Shown one piece after another: positions 47,351 to 59,363 of a stretch of DNA of 64,000 bases. The DNA is from Topomyia yanbarensis. Taxonomy: Eukaryota > Arthropoda > Insecta > Diptera > Culicidae. The position numbers and the translations under genes were made by a program. Below the pieces are notes generated by a model. It did not search any database. It was not told the DNA's origin and saw nothing but the letters and a program-made list of their open reading frames with translations. The DNA is taken from contig NC_080671.1 of assembly GCF_030247195.1 (NCBI RefSeq), forward strand, positions 29,567,543 to 29,631,542, given 5' to 3'. Every line of letters begins with the position of its first letter. Position 1 is the stretch's first letter.

Positions 47351-48404
47351 GTGATGTCAGTGACATAACCGGAGTGAAGTAGAATACATTTTTTTACATT
47401 TTAACGACATTCAATTAGCTAGAGATTACTGAGTAGGGAAAGTAATGAAAATTAGAGCCATAGTACTCAAGTGAGAGCAAGGATGTGAAGTAAACAGATC
47501 GGAAAACTAGAAGCGGCAGGGTCATTAGAACAGGCTTAATATCTCACGGGATTAACTTTTGTCTTCTGCTAATGAGGGTCGAGCTTAGGCAGCATAACTA
47601 CGAATCACCCGAGTTCACAGAATGTCCTGGAATAGACAGACTTGTTCATCTTTACCTTGAGAACCTTAATTTCTCTAGCCGTTGAAATGTAAAAAAGAAA
47701 ATGTGACTAACAGAGTCGAAATAAAAAAGGAAAAAAAGTAGAATACACTTTAGACTGTTAATACGAATGCTACAATTTTGACTGTATTCTGTTGGGTTGT
47801 ATACAAACCAGTTATTTCGTTATTTCTAATAGAAATACCGAAATATCGGTGCTCGCACACCGAAATCTGAAATATTCTAACATATTTATCCTAACAGAGC
47901 ATTTAATGAGCGTGAAACAATTCATTTGGCAACAGCAGAGAATTGAATATACTTATGAAATTAGTAAAAATTACAACATCCGTATTAACAGCCTAAAGTG
48001 TATGCCACTGCATTTCGATAATGTCTCTGACATTACCAACCCATCTTTTTAATCTAAAACAGAAAAATTGTTCCGCAAACCCAATAATTGCATAACCTAA
48101 GGCGATTTAAAGCTACACTTTTGTGAAATCCCAACAAAAAACAAAATTAATTGTTTGTCCAACGAGCTTTTTGTCCCGTGAATTATGCCCCCTTGTTGTG
48201 GTGACAAGTTGCGTTTTGTCCTTTCCATTTTTCAAAGGGTAATTTATAATGATTTTGAAACATTGCATGTTTTTAAATATTTCGTAAAGCGTTATGATTG
48301 CGATTACGAAGGAATGATATTTATTAAATTCTCCCAATTTATGTTCTATAGCTAAGCTATGATTATATTTTCCGAGTTTTACTCCACCTTTTCCTAAATA
48401 ATAA
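47351..48404. other. Gene-free stretch
   Basis: No gene is supported. The word AGTAGAATACA, seen after the SINE at 47379, recurs at 47738, which suggests a short duplicated block. The 133-aa minus frame at 48514-48113 overlaps a MITE end and has no domain. Confidence 0.35.
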
Positions 48405-48406
48405 TA

Positions 48407-48834
48407 CAATGAAGACCTGTTTTTATCAGCCCCTTTGTGAATTTTAGGCTGATAAAACGGGGACATTGACAAAATTGAGACATGTTTTTCTTTTTTTTTT
48501 GTTTGAAAAACCAATGCTATTAAAATATTCTTGTTTAGTCCCTAGATATAGCCTCATAACCCTTTCTTATCATTTAGTTTAAAGTTCGCTTATGGGGGTC
48601 TGACAGGGCAGAATTCAAAAAAAAATTGAATTTTTATCTTTACATATTTCGGATCTCTAAGATAAGAAAAATATGCTCAAGAAAGGATTTACTCGAATTC
48701 AACATGGTTCGTCTGCTAGAGCCCATCAATCTAATAACTATTAATTTTCATATGAAGCTGACAAAATCGGGTCAAAAAGTTGATAAAATCGAAGGTAGAC
48801 AAAATGGGGGGCTGATAAAATTGGGTCTTCACTG
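48407..48834. mobile_element. pogo/Tigger-type MITE (428 bp)
   Basis: The left end CAATGAAGACCTGTTTTTAT and right end ATAAAATTGGGTCTTCACTG are inverted, with CAGCCCC / GGGGGCTG next inside. TA flanks both sides (48405-48406 and 48835-48836). CAGTG ends with a TA target fit the pogo/Tigger group of the Tc1/mariner superfamily. Internal words of the type CTGATAAAA / CTGACAAAATC repeat near the right end. It has no transposase. Confidence 0.75.
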
Positions 48835-48836
48835 TA

Positions 48837-49520
48837 TGCTCAAACCTTAACCAAGCAGGTTTCTTAGGCTGTGAACCTTTTGGCGAAATTTTGACCTTTT
48901 GGTTAAAATCCATCTGACACTTCGAAAGTTATTTGCAAAATAATCCTGCTCTGGAGCATGGTTAAAATTGACAGAGCGCTAGTTAAATTTGTCAGCTCTA
49001 TAGTTAAAATGTTGCCCATGGTACAGAATAGAAAGGTGGAAACATTTTCTGTACCTGATTGAGGTTGTTAATATTTTTCAAAACAAAATGAAGGGATAAA
49101 GATGGAATCGATAAGGTGTTTGTGTCAAGATTTGTTTGGGTGTCATACTAAATGTAATAAGAAAAAAAATTAAAATATCGACAAATGTTCACACCTCTAC
49201 CAACTTTTGGATATCACAGCTGTCGATTCTGCATAACTATCGTAATGTCAACTTTTGAAATGGTTCGCTCTCTCGGTTAAATTTTACCATTCGAGAGAAA
49301 ATAACTTTCAATTTTTAACTAAAAGGTAAAAAAAACCTTTTGGTTAAAAATTAATTTAGTTTAGCGTTTTTCACTTGTAGAGCCGCAATATTCGCAAACA
49401 AAGTACGTAAAATGCACATTTCGTCATCTAGTCGCACATAAACTAAGCCGGTCTTAATGTGGATGTAAAAATCCCGTCATGTATCAGCCTGTTATACAAT
49501 TAATCTGGTTTTACGGACCG
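48837..49520. other. Gene-free stretch
   Basis: AT-rich. The recurring TTTTGGTTAAAAT-type words (48895, 48960, 49000, 49330) in both orientations suggest another small decayed element, but its ends are not defined. Confidence 0.35.
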
Positions 49521-50730
49521 TTATTTCACGGTGTCTTTGTCGAACAACTTTATTGAAAAATATTCGGCATCTGTAAAACTTCGGGATATGAAGGAATAGA
49601 CTTTTCCCTTTCATTTGAAAGTAAAAATAAAATGTTCTGTCGGGGGTCTAAAACAACTTTTTATTTTAAGTGTTTTTATTGAAAACTTAAGTTTTTTATT
49701 GAAATTAATTCGCATTTTGCTACTAATTGGTACCGTAAACAGGGGTGACATTGATCACTTTTGGAAGTAATCATTGCATATTTTTAGACGCAACACATTT
49801 TTTTCAAGTTTAATATTTTTAAACCATGTACTGATGTAAGGAGAACAAGATTCGATGGTTTTACCTAAAATTGTCCGCTTACAGCTATTTTTCAAAAAAT
49901 GTATTTAAAATAAACAAAAACTCTTAAAAGTAAATTTGGTACATCCCACGCCAAAGGAAAACAAAATCTCGCTTGTAATTTATTACTCTTGCTCAAATCT
50001 GAGATTTATTTGTTTTATAAAAATACACACTTTATAAAACTTTGTAAAAATAAGGTAAAATCAAATTTCGGTTTTTTGTAGTTTTTGTACCCAAAAACCG
50101 AACAAAATACTCAAAAAGTATAACAAACCAGTATTTCATAAGTTTAGAGTAAAAATCATTTCAAACTAAAATGATTCGGTAGACTATTCTGGTTTAATAA
50201 GCGATCTACGAAAAAAGATTCGAGTGATCAAAGTCACCCCGGTTTACGGTACTATTCCACCCAACAGATCCAACAGATAACTCAATTTCGACAAAAATCC
50301 ATTTGGGACTCTTATGCTTTTATGGGAATATAGACATTCAAAAAATACTAAAAGTGAGAATCTGATGAACAATCACATTGTCTACAACATCGTAGAATGC
50401 TATAAATCGATAAAAAATCACCCGAGAAAGTTATTAAAATTTTATCAGTTTTTAGGTATGCGCGTCGATTAACAAGAACTTACAAAAAATGTTGGGTTTA
50501 AATGAACAGTAAATTCAGATAAATTTCAACGTATAGAAAATCCCATTCTCAGCAGAAAAAATACATTTTCAGATTTCTTCGGGTCTTGGGCAAAAATGAC
50601 ACTTTACGAACAAGGAGGTGTGGAAAGATGTTGACCAAATTTATTCGATAATCTTATACCTTTTCAAGGTGTTGATTAATGTAGTAACGGATTTTATAAT
50701 GCCTTTTTCATTTCTTTTCTCGCTCTAGGG
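49521..50730 (+). repeat. Dispersed repeat, copy 2, interrupted by a MITE
   Basis: Matches 32786-33430 on both sides of the MITE at 49733-50249: the left part through GGGGGTCTAAAACAACTTTT, the right part from AGACATTCAAAAAATACTAAA to TTCGATAATCTTATACC. No coding capacity. Confidence 0.65.
49733..50249. mobile_element. TA-flanked MITE, CCGTAAAC ends (517 bp)
   Basis: The left end CCGTAAACAGGGGTGAC and right end GTCACCCCGGTTTACGG are inverted over about 17 bp, continuing as ATTGATCAC / GTGATCAAA. TA flanks both sides (49731-49732 and 50250-50251). It sits inside the dispersed repeat whose other copy (near 33000) lacks it. It has no transposase. Confidence 0.8.
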
Positions 50731-52195
50731 GATAGCTAATATAATGTAAGCTAATGTAACTATCCTGAACCTATCCTAGTGCGCTAGTGTTCGGCTATTC
50801 TCAAACAGGTGAAAAACGAGATATATCGAATCCGTTTCTGTCACAGTAGAATCAGTATCACTCCGAACAAAGAATTAATCAAAATCAAGCGGATAATGGA
50901 CGGACTATGCAGCGAGGGGTGAAGTCTATCATCGATACGGGAGAATATCCGGATTGTTTGATCTTAAGGCCATTTCAAAGTCCTGCCGCATCCTTGAAAG
51001 TGACAGCGTTTGGATATGCATGTTATTGTACAGATAATGCGTTCAGTATTTCTTTTCATATCTTCAAAAATTTAAATATCTCAACAGAAAAATTGTATGC
51101 AAAAGTCATCGATTTTTTAAGAAAGCAACGCCATTCTCATAACTATTTTTTGTTTCAAACCCTTTCATTAAAAACTTAACCCTTAAAATAACAAAAAAAA
51201 TCAAAGATCTGATCAATCGGTTCATCGGTTGCGGAGTTATCAGGCGCAGTACTAACGCTACTGTAAAGAGCTGCTTTGGAACAGCGGTCGGCAAATCTCT
51301 CCATTTTGGCATGAAAAAATAAACATTCTTTAGCAGTGGCTTGAGTATGGCTTGGGTTATATACCTGAAGAAATCTCGAAAAAATATCTGCATTTTACGG
51401 AGTTTAATGATATATAGCCCATTGATCTGCAAACCAGTTGACAAAGCATAATTTGAAATTACTACTCGCTTTAAATGTTTGCGGTCGCGATATTTCCTTC
51501 TTTGGGAATAAATTAAAAATCACAATGAAAATCTCGGGATTCCTGGGAACAATATTCCCGGGATGGAAGTTCTACATATAAGCTCGTAAATAAGTTTTAC
51601 GAAGTAACTCGTATCAAATCATCAACTGAAACTCATAATATCAGCATCTATTAAGCCAACACCATCTCCTTTACACAACGAAACAACCGATGTTTATCTA
51701 ATCGTCAATCATACCCGCACTACCGCTTGCCAGACGAAAACGAACCAAAAAGCACACACCAGTTCACACTTCAATGTATACACCGAAGTGTACCGACCAA
51801 TCATGGATCAGGTAATACTAGATTACAAAATAAAAATCTGAACTTTAATATTCGAACAGCATTACTGATGTAAAATGTCGTGCTGAATCCGAAAATGAGG
51901 TTCAAAAAATTTACAGTAGAACGGTTTTCGAGTTACAGTAAAAAAAATAATTTCACCTTTAAAATTAAAAGTGCGTTCAGCAAAATCCAAATACCTTCGG
52001 TTGTAGTGCATCGATATGAAATAATACAATGTTGATTTTAAGGTAATTGAATGCACTTTCGATCGTTGGAACATTTGGTTTTAGTGCGACTACTGGTTCT
52101 GGCGTTTTTTACGAATCTATTGAACTTTTTCTTGATTTTCGTCATTTTTTGAAGAAAAATGAACGATTGGTCAATATTTTGGGCAAGATAATGCA
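50731..52195. other. Gene-free stretch
   Basis: No gene is supported. The frames at 50907-51179 and 51444-51106 overlap on opposite strands and have no domain. An ATG at 51803 is followed at once by CAG/GTAATA, a donor-like word, without further support. Confidence 0.4.
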
Positions 52196-53542
52196 ATCCT
52201 AAAAATATATTTTTATGGTAAATTAAAGCCTACCAATAACCAATGAAAATAAGCACTTATTAGTTTAAATCCGATGGATATTGTGAATGTTATTAATTTT
52301 TAGTAGAATGGAGATTTTTGAGTTTCTCTAGGTCAACTTATTGAACCGTCTCGATTCCAATTTTTTCTAGGCTTTGTTTCATAATATATGAGAAACTCTC
52401 TGTCAGAATTCTGTTAAACAAGTAAGTGGAAGAATATTGAATGATTTTAATGTGGGGTAATATTCGAACTCGTTTATCCAAATGATTCAAGACTTCTGAT
52501 AACAATAATTTTAGGCTCAATGAAATTATAAGTAATCGAATGATTGGTATGCAATACTGCGTGTAATATTTACAAGTGTATTACATAAAATAACACTCTT
52601 ATGATACAAAACTCGTTATAACCTAAATCCTCACATGTCATAAAATTGGTTTTTTGAAATGCTAGCTGCTCAACTGGATTTTGTACAATGTTAATACAAA
52701 CTATACTAATCCGTAGAAATATGTGATACTACATACGTCAAGTATTATAAAATTAATAATTTGTAAAACTTTAAATATGTTATCCTTCACAGAACATCTA
52801 GCAGTTCGTGTTTTGAAATTATGTAGGCCATCGAATAAGACTTATTTTAGGTTTAAAATCTCAAAATCTGAACTTGAGATTGATTTGAAGTACGTAGAAT
52901 ATTTTGTAATTGCACTTAGATGTTTTACGCAATATATTGTAGTATATTGAAATTTTGTGAACCAGTACAGTAAAATCGGTACATCGTAGAAGCCAATGTG
53001 AACCCCATATAATTGCAAATTATAAACTTCAAGACGTTTTAATAACGTAAAATAAATTGTTAGTCGAACAAAACGTCACGAAATAGCTGGATAAGTCATC
53101 ATTCGTGAAGCTAGTGTCCGAATTTAACATTTTGCAGCGTCTTAAGCTTCCGATGTGTGTATCCAGGCGTTGTGGATCGTGCAGTTTTTTTAATGCCAAA
53201 TTTTTGATGACATTACTCCACTGAGCCTGAACATATTGTTTTAAGAAGTCTTGAATCATTTGGATAAACGAGTTCGAATATTACCCCACATTAAAATGAT
53301 TCAATATTCTTCCACTTGTTTAACAGAATTCTGACAGAGAGTCCCTCATATATTATGAAACAAAGTTTAGAAAAAATTGGAATCGAGACGGTTCACTAAG
53401 TTGACCCAGAGAAACTAAAAAAACTCCATTCTACAAAAATTGAATAACTTTCACAATTTCCATTCGATTTAAGCTAATAAGTGCTTATTTTCATTGGTTA
53501 CTAGTAGGATTTAATTTCCCATAAAAATATATTTTTTAGGAT
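52196..53542. mobile_element. Long inverted-repeat (foldback) element (1.35 kb)
   Basis: Arms of about 325 bp, 52196-52519 and 53219-53542, are reverse complements with scattered mismatches. Both begin with ATCCTAAAAA(A)TATATTTTT-type sequence at the outer end and share AATAAGCACTTATT, GAACCGTCTCGATTCCAATT and CCAAATGATTCAAGACTTCT. The middle (about 700 bp) is AT-rich and holds no transposase. The flanking duplication is not readable. It fits a long-TIR non-autonomous DNA transposon; the superfamily is unknown. Confidence 0.75.
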
Positions 53543-53984
53543 CTTATGTATAACAGTTATAACAGTAACTTTTTGGTACAGTGTACATATGAGTAAAACA
53601 AATGTAAATTAAAATCTTTATGGAAAATATAAACGAATCAAGTAATTAAGAAAAAACGCCATTTTCGTGAGTGGCGTCAGTTTTGGGTTCTTTCTTTTCG
53701 TTTATATAGGCAAAAGTGCAAAAAACTGAATTTCGTGGTCGCTAAAGGGCGGCGTGCAGCTTACGTGGCTGGTGGAGAGAATACTCGAAAGCATCGGCGA
53801 AGGTCGACAGGTTACGGTTGGCGCTTAATTACCCTTTTTTGTTTCGCTAATTGGCACGAACATTTTTATAACAGTTGTCTGACACTACTCCACATTGCCA
53901 GAACGATTATTTGCGGGTATTTTGATGGTGTGTTGCTAGGGTGATTAGTTTTGAATTTTGATTTGATTTTTATTTTTTTTGACG
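53543..53984 (+). other. Possible 5' leader of the old Ty3/gypsy element
   Basis: This stretch lies between the inverted-repeat element and the gag start at 53985. It has a higher GC content around 53740-53830 and could hold the leader and part of the 5' LTR of the old retrotransposon. No matching 3' LTR exists in the window, so its limits cannot be set. Confidence 0.35.
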
Positions 53985-56463
53985 ATGGCTCAAGTGAGTG
54001 TTAATACGACAATCGAACCATACCGTAAAGGATGTTCCTTTACGGAGTGGGTTGAACGTTTGGGTTACTTCTTCGTGGTTAACAAGGTGCCAGAAGAAAC
54101 TAAAAAAGCCCATTGAGCGGACCGGCGGTATACACCGAGTTGAAACTGTTGTTTCCAAATGGAAATTAAGAGGCAGTAAATTATAATGAAATTGTCGAAA
54201 AGCTTAAGGCACGATTCGATAAAACGGCATCCGACTTAATACTAGGGTTCGTCGCGGTTGCGGTAATTACCGCAACCGCGCGGTATTTACCGCACCCGCA
54301 CCGCAAAAACTGCGGTGCGGTGAGGCACTTTTTCCCGCGGATGCGGTGCGGGAAATGAGCTTTTACCGCGCCGTATTACCGCAACCGCACTTCAAAAAAT
54401 AATTGATAAAGTCTGCAGTCTGCATTAAAAAGTGAATTAAAACTATAACTTTTACCATTTGAGAAGGACGCAACTAGATTTATTTTCTGAACGAATGCTT
54501 AGCAATGTCATTATTAGGAACATCTCTCTGTCAGAACGTTCGAGTTTTATTTATTACCCTACAATAGAGAAACATGATAAACATTTAATTGCTCTAATTT
54601 CCATAGACTTGACAATGATTTGAAAAGAAATCCGAATATAATCTGTATTCGACCTATCGCTACTTGATTTTTTACATTTTGGTCATTCAAATATGATAAA
54701 ACATACTGTTACTAAGAAATAAAATCTATAAGCTGTGTCCAATATAATTTAGCACCATTATTTTTACGACATATTTTAAAAACTATTCATTTTATACTTC
54801 AAAGAAAAAAATCATTGAAAAACAATTGAATTTTACTGTCAAATCCAATTACAAAATGTTTCATTTCTCCTGATTCGTCTTGGCAATCGAGGAATTATGA
54901 ATCGTTTTCGATGACATTCTCAACTGTGAATTTTGATTAATTTGGAGAACTTAGAGATGAACTAATGATACGACTTAAAAACAATCCAAAGAATGTAATT
55001 AATCAATCAAACCAAACGAATTTGGAAGAATTTCTTTTCGCGTGCGTCTATTGTTCGTCCAACTGGGAATTTTCTATCAAATTAACAAATAATATTTTTC
55101 AGTTAGGAGAATTTTGTAACTTTTTGAAAGTAAAACTTTCGAAGTTAGTGTAGGGCATTGCGTTTTTTTGTGTTTCTTAAAGTCTCCCTTAAGGTCTTCC
55201 TTCATATTGTGACAAGTGTCAAAGTTAGCCCAGATGCCAAATTTTGCATAGTTTGGACAGTTTTTGCCTTAATTGAAAATTTATCTCGAAACTTCAACGT
55301 AGGGGTTAGGTATTTTTACATAGAATCTGTATACAAAGTTTGAAAGAAATTTGTTAAGTAGTTTTTGAATGGCAGGTAACACAGCAAATCATATTTTTCC
55401 AGAGACGTTCTGTTCTGCAAAAAGCTTCGTTACCAAGTCGTTTGTGGATATTTTTGCATGGAAAAATTACAGCATGTTATTGAAATGATACGCTATAATG
55501 TACAAAAGTTTTGATCAGTTCGCTTCACGCAAGGTTTTAAAAAAATCGTGTAAAAAACGTTTTTTTTTTCGCGCCAAACCCCTTACCCATCTTAATTAAT
55601 CTTGCAAAGTTGAATATTTTCATAAATGTTACATTCTGAGGAGTCCATAAAAGATAATTTTCGTGTAAATAAGAATAACATTTTACTATATATGGCTATA
55701 CAAAACAAATGACTAATTTTTCAGCACAATTTTTAAAATACATGATTTTTACCGCATTACCGCGCGGTGCGGTGCGGTAAATGCAATGCGGTTGCGGTAA
55801 GCGGTGCGGTTTTATTTTTTTTTTGCAGTTGCGGTGCGGACTATCCATTTACCGCCCACATCCGCACCGCGACGAACCCTACTTAATACAACGATTCAAG
55901 TTTAACAACCGAATTCAATTACCGGATGAATCCGTCGAAGATTTCGTTTTGTCAATTAAGCTTCAAGCTGAATTTTGCCAATTTGGAAATTTTAAAGAAT
56001 CTGCACAGGGATCGTATCATAGCTGTGTGCGTGATCGAGCCTTGGAACAGAGACTTTTAAACGAAGAAAAATTAACAGTCAGCGGAAAAAATAATTACGA
56101 CTTGGGAGATAGCGGGAGCTAATGCAAGGACATTAGTAACCAACATCAATGGCGACCAGGTCGTTGATCAGATCGCTTCACTTAACTTAAATCAGATCGC
56201 TTCACACCCCTGATAAGGTCGGTTTCCAGTTTAGTAAATTAGCAGCTTTATATAATAAAATGGATAAAAATGAGTCTAATGAAGACCGACCTGGTCAATA
56301 TAAGATTCCAGTTAAGAATGGGCTTGGGTTTAAAAGAAAACCCTACACAGCAGAAAATTTACAGTCCGCTGAATGGCGAGCAAATCAGGAGAGAAAGAGG
56401 CCTGATTACTCAGGATTCGTTTGCGATTTCTGTGGCATAAAGGGGCATATTAAATGAAAGTGC
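53985..56463 (+). pseudogene. Decayed gag of an old Ty3/gypsy element (mag-like)
   Basis: The ATG at 53985 starts MAQVSVNTTIEPYRKG, then FTEWVERLGYFFVVNK, which is the usual start of mag-type gag. The frame breaks after about 40 codons and again later. Gag continues across the hAT insertion (54243-55881): the reading before and after, at TASDLI and QRFKFNNRIQL, joins without loss once the insertion and one 8-bp duplication are set aside. The nucleocapsid zinc knuckle C.DFC.GIKGH.....C lies at 56422-56463 but contains a stop codon before its last Cys. A decayed duplicate segment (two copies of CAGATCGCTTCAC near 56167-56203) lies between. The gene is not functional. Confidence 0.75.
54243..55881. 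mobile_element. Non-autonomous hAT element with GCGGT arrays, copy 2 (1.6 kb)
   Basis: It has the same ends (TAGGGTTCGTCGCGG ... CGACGAACCCTA) and the same dense GCGGT / ACCGC arrays at both ends (54248-54390 and 55748-55870) as copy 1 at 29584-31487. The 8-bp duplication CTTAATAC is perfect (54235-54242 and 55882-55889). It is inserted inside the gag of the old Ty3/gypsy element. It lacks about 200 bp of the middle of copy 1. It has no transposase. Confidence 0.9.
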
Positions 56464-56880
56464 TTCAAGCTAAAAAAAATTGAAAAGGGATACGGTGCAA
56501 TTCGTCGATACTTGGGACCAGCCAGGACCCAGCGGAAACAGAGGATTGAATGAAATGTTCGGCAGGATGCGTGCCGAGGATTCAGACAGCGATGATGAAT
56601 GTGATACCGGTAGTATGCAATGCATGCAAGTATCGTCCGTCAATAGTATTAATAATCCAATGTATGTAATGGTGGAAGATAAGATGATCCAAATGGAAAA
56701 TGATTGTGGGTCATCAGTCTCCGTTATGAATAAAAAGCAATATTTTGCTAATTTTAACAAACCACTTTCTAGGAGTAATAAAAAATTGATTGTGGTAAAT
56801 GGGGATAATTTGAAAATTAGCGGGGAAGCAACTGTTTCGATAAAATTTAGGGGGAAGGAAGCTCCTGGTAATAAATTGTG
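56464..56880 (+). pseudogene. Decayed protease region of the old Ty3/gypsy element
   Basis: The frame at 56480-56881 carries QMENDCGSSVSVM (about 56695-56733), which corresponds to the aspartic-protease active site of retrotransposons, normally D-T/S-G-A/S. Here the residue after Asp is Cys. The following block ISGEATVSIKF also matches the protease flap region. The frame ends with a stop at 56879. It overlaps gag in a shifted frame, as usual for gag-pol. Confidence 0.65.
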
Positions 56881-57740
56881 AACATGACTTTACCCCTTTA
56901 TTGGGTCGTACATGACTAGATACTTTTTTTCCATTGGCGACCATATTTCACGAATACAGAGACAATAAATAATTTGGAGATAATCGTGAACAATGAAATC
57001 ATTGAAGAGATGAAGCAGAAGTTTGCTAATGCTTTTAAAAAAGATGTTTCGTCCCCAATTGTGGATTTTGAAGCAGAATTAGTTCTGAAAAGTGAAGTGC
57101 CCATTTTCAAAAAAGCTTATGAGGTCCCTTTCCGTTTAAGAGATAAAGTTTCGGAATATTTAGACAGGTTACAGAAAGAAAAAGTTATCACCCCTATACA
57201 AACAAGTGAGTAGGCGTCTCCAGTGGTAATTGTAATAAAGAAAAACAATGAAATAAGATTGGTAATTGACTGTAAAGTTTCAATTATTAAGGTTTTAATC
57301 CCTAATGCATAACCTTTGCCAACCGCTCAGGATTTATTTGCCGGATTGGCAGGATGCAAAGTATTTTGTGCACTAGGCTTATACACAATTATCTCTATCT
57401 GAAAGGTCTAGAAAATTTATGGTTATAAACAAATTCAAGGGATTATTTACATACAATAGACTACCACAAGGAGCTTCTTCGAGCGCTTCAATTTTTCAGC
57501 AAGTGATGGATCAGGTGCTAAAGGATATAGATAAGGTTTATTGTTATTTGTATGATATTTTAATAGCCGGTAAAAACCTTGCAGAATGCAAACAAAAATT
57601 AGATTTAGTACTAGACAGGTTATCCTCTGCAAACATAAAGGTTAACTGGAAGAAATGTAATTTTTTTTTAACTGAACTTCCATACCTTAGACACATTATT
57701 AATGAAAACGGTATATCGCCATGTCCGGACAAAATATAAA
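56881..57740 (+). pseudogene. Decayed reverse transcriptase of the old Ty3/gypsy element
   Basis: Pieces read in order: FKKAYEVPFRLRDKVSEYLD then ITPIQ (57105-57205), ASPVVIVIKKNNEIRLVIDC after a stop, PLPTAQDLFAGLAGCKVF, then FKGLFTYNRLPQGASSSASI and VYCYLYDILIAGK (57536-57571). The order and spacing are those of a Ty3/gypsy RT, most similar in style to the mag lineage. The catalytic YLDD box reads YLYD, so one of the two catalytic Asp residues is lost, and stops break the frame several times. Confidence 0.75.
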
Positions 57741-58290
57741 CAATCCAAAAATCTAAGGTGCCACAAAATGTGACGGAACTGAAATCCTTTTTGGGTTTGA
57801 TAAATTATTATCATAAATTTATACCACGGTTGTCGTCAAGATTGTTTCATTTATATAATTTGTTTAAAAAGTACGTATAATACGAGTGGGACGAAAATTG
57901 CGATAAAGCATTTGTCGAGAGTAAAAATTTACTTGTAAATACGAAAGTTTTGCAAATTTATGACCCCTTGAAGCCACTGGTTGTCGTATCTGATGCATCG
58001 GGCTATGGTCTTGGGGGTGTCATCGCACACATTATTAACGGAGTTGAAAAACCGATATATTTTACATCCTTTTCGTTAAATGACGCCCAAAAAAATTATC
58101 CTATACTTCATTTGCTTTCGTTTGTACCATTGAAAAGTTCCATAAATATATTTATGGAAAAAAGTTTTTAGTTTTTACGGACCATAAACCATTAGTTGGT
58201 ATTTTTGGCTCAATATTCGTCACAAGACTTCAACTTTATATTCTAGAACTTTCGATATATGATTTTGAAAGCCAACACAGGCCTTCTGCC
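57741..58290 (+). pseudogene. Decayed RNase H of the old Ty3/gypsy element
   Basis: The frame at 57950-58171 has VVVSDASGYGLGGVIAHI, the first RNase H active-site block (catalytic Asp kept), then PIYFTSFSLNDAQKNYPI. After a deletion and frame shift, VFTDHKPL-like coding can still be seen near 58175-58200 in another frame. Upstream, FLGLINYYHKFIPRLSS-like residues (57790-57840) match the RT thumb region. Confidence 0.65.
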
Positions 58291-59082
58291 AAAATGGGAA
58301 ATGCGAATTTTTGTTCGAGATTCCCATTAGAACAGCCGGTTCCCAAAGAATTTGATACCGAGTTAATTAGGAGTATAAATTTCAGTAAGGATTCTGTAGC
58401 GGTTGTTAAAAGGACCAAGAATGACGAGTTTCTACAAGAAATAATTCGTTTTATGCAAAATGGCTGGCCAAAAAAAAAACTTGACAAACGCTTTACCGAC
58501 ATGTATTCTAATCAGCATGATTTGGAATTAGTAGACGAGTGCTTGTTATTCCAGGACAGAGTAGTAATACCAAATGAAATGCAAGGCGGGATATTAAAAC
58601 TTTTACATGCCAACTATGCCGGCATTGTTAGGATGAAACAATTAGCCAGACCTTCAGTTTATTGGTTTGGGATAAATTCCGATATTGAAAGCTTCGTATC
58701 AGGTTGCGATGTATGTAACAGTAAGGCGATTGTTCATAAACCAGAGTTGAAGTCCCAATGGGCACCAACTACTAAACCATTTAGTAGAATACATATAGGC
58801 TTCTTCTATTTTTAACATCATACGTTTTTATTGATAGCAGACAGTTTTTCTAAGTGGGTTGAAGTAGATTGGATGAAAAGAGGCACGGATTGTGCAAAAG
58901 TTCTCCAAAAACTGGAAGCGTTTTTTGCTCGGTTTGGTTTGCCCGCTGTTTTAACGCATATTCCTTGTGAACTTTTTAGAAAAACAAGGCATAAAAGTAC
59001 TCAAAAGTCCGCCATACAACCCATCTAGTAACGGACAGGCAGAAAGACTAGTCAGAACTGTGAAAGAGGTATTAAAAAAGTT
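58291..59082 (+). pseudogene. Decayed integrase of the old Ty3/gypsy element, 5' part
   Basis: The 173-aa frame at 58294-58815 runs from the RNase H/integrase linker through LLHANYAGIVRMKQLARPSV and SFVSGCDVCNSK, the HHCC zinc region, where one His has become Tyr. A second frame at 58831-59028 has IADSFSKWVEVDWMK and FGLPAVLTH, part of the catalytic core near the first two Asp residues. The reading then runs to VKEVLKKF at 59082, where the young element is inserted; the continuation LLEPEFARMDLEDLIN is found at 63774-63823. Confidence 0.75.
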
Positions 59083-59346
59083 TGTGGCGCATCTGGCACC
59101 ATTGCCATAAATAGATTGTATTCAACCCGATCACACAATCAGCCACACGATCAACCATCCCAGGTAGCATATGATACGATCACACATCACACTCACAAGA
59201 TAGCTCACGCATTCTGTATATAGTTTAATGTATATAGCGCCAGTATTAATTAGACACTCGAAGACGATAGTCGTTTCATCGTTTCTCGCCATAAGTGCTA
59301 TCCGAAGTCCGGTTCGAACCAATTTTGGGAATTGATAAACCCCCAT
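59083..59346 (+). repeat. 5' LTR of the young CsRn1-type element
   Basis: 264 bp starting TGTGGCGCATCTGG and ending ATAAACCCCCAT. It matches the 3' LTR at 63506-63769 with a single visible difference (TTTTGGG here, TATTGGG there). LTR ends are uncertain by one or two bases because the flanking duplication is AAGTT or AGTT. A TATATAG word near 59216-59241 could serve as the promoter. Confidence 0.9.
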
Positions 59347-59350
59347 ATTC

Positions 59351-59363
59351 TGGTGACCCCGAC
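59351..59363 (+). promoter_or_regulatory. Primer binding site for tRNA-Trp
   Basis: TGGTGACCCCGAC starts four bases after the LTR. It is complementary to the 3' end of insect tRNA-Trp including CCA (GTCGGGGTCACCA). Use of tRNA-Trp is a known feature of the CsRn1 clade. Confidence 0.8.

Noticed and set aside
48113..48514. 133-aa minus-strand frame
   Set aside because: It crosses the end of the pogo-type MITE at 48407 and has no recognisable motif.
51803..51815. Mini first exon (ATGGATCAG followed by GTAATA)
   Set aside because: Same reason: too short and unsupported.
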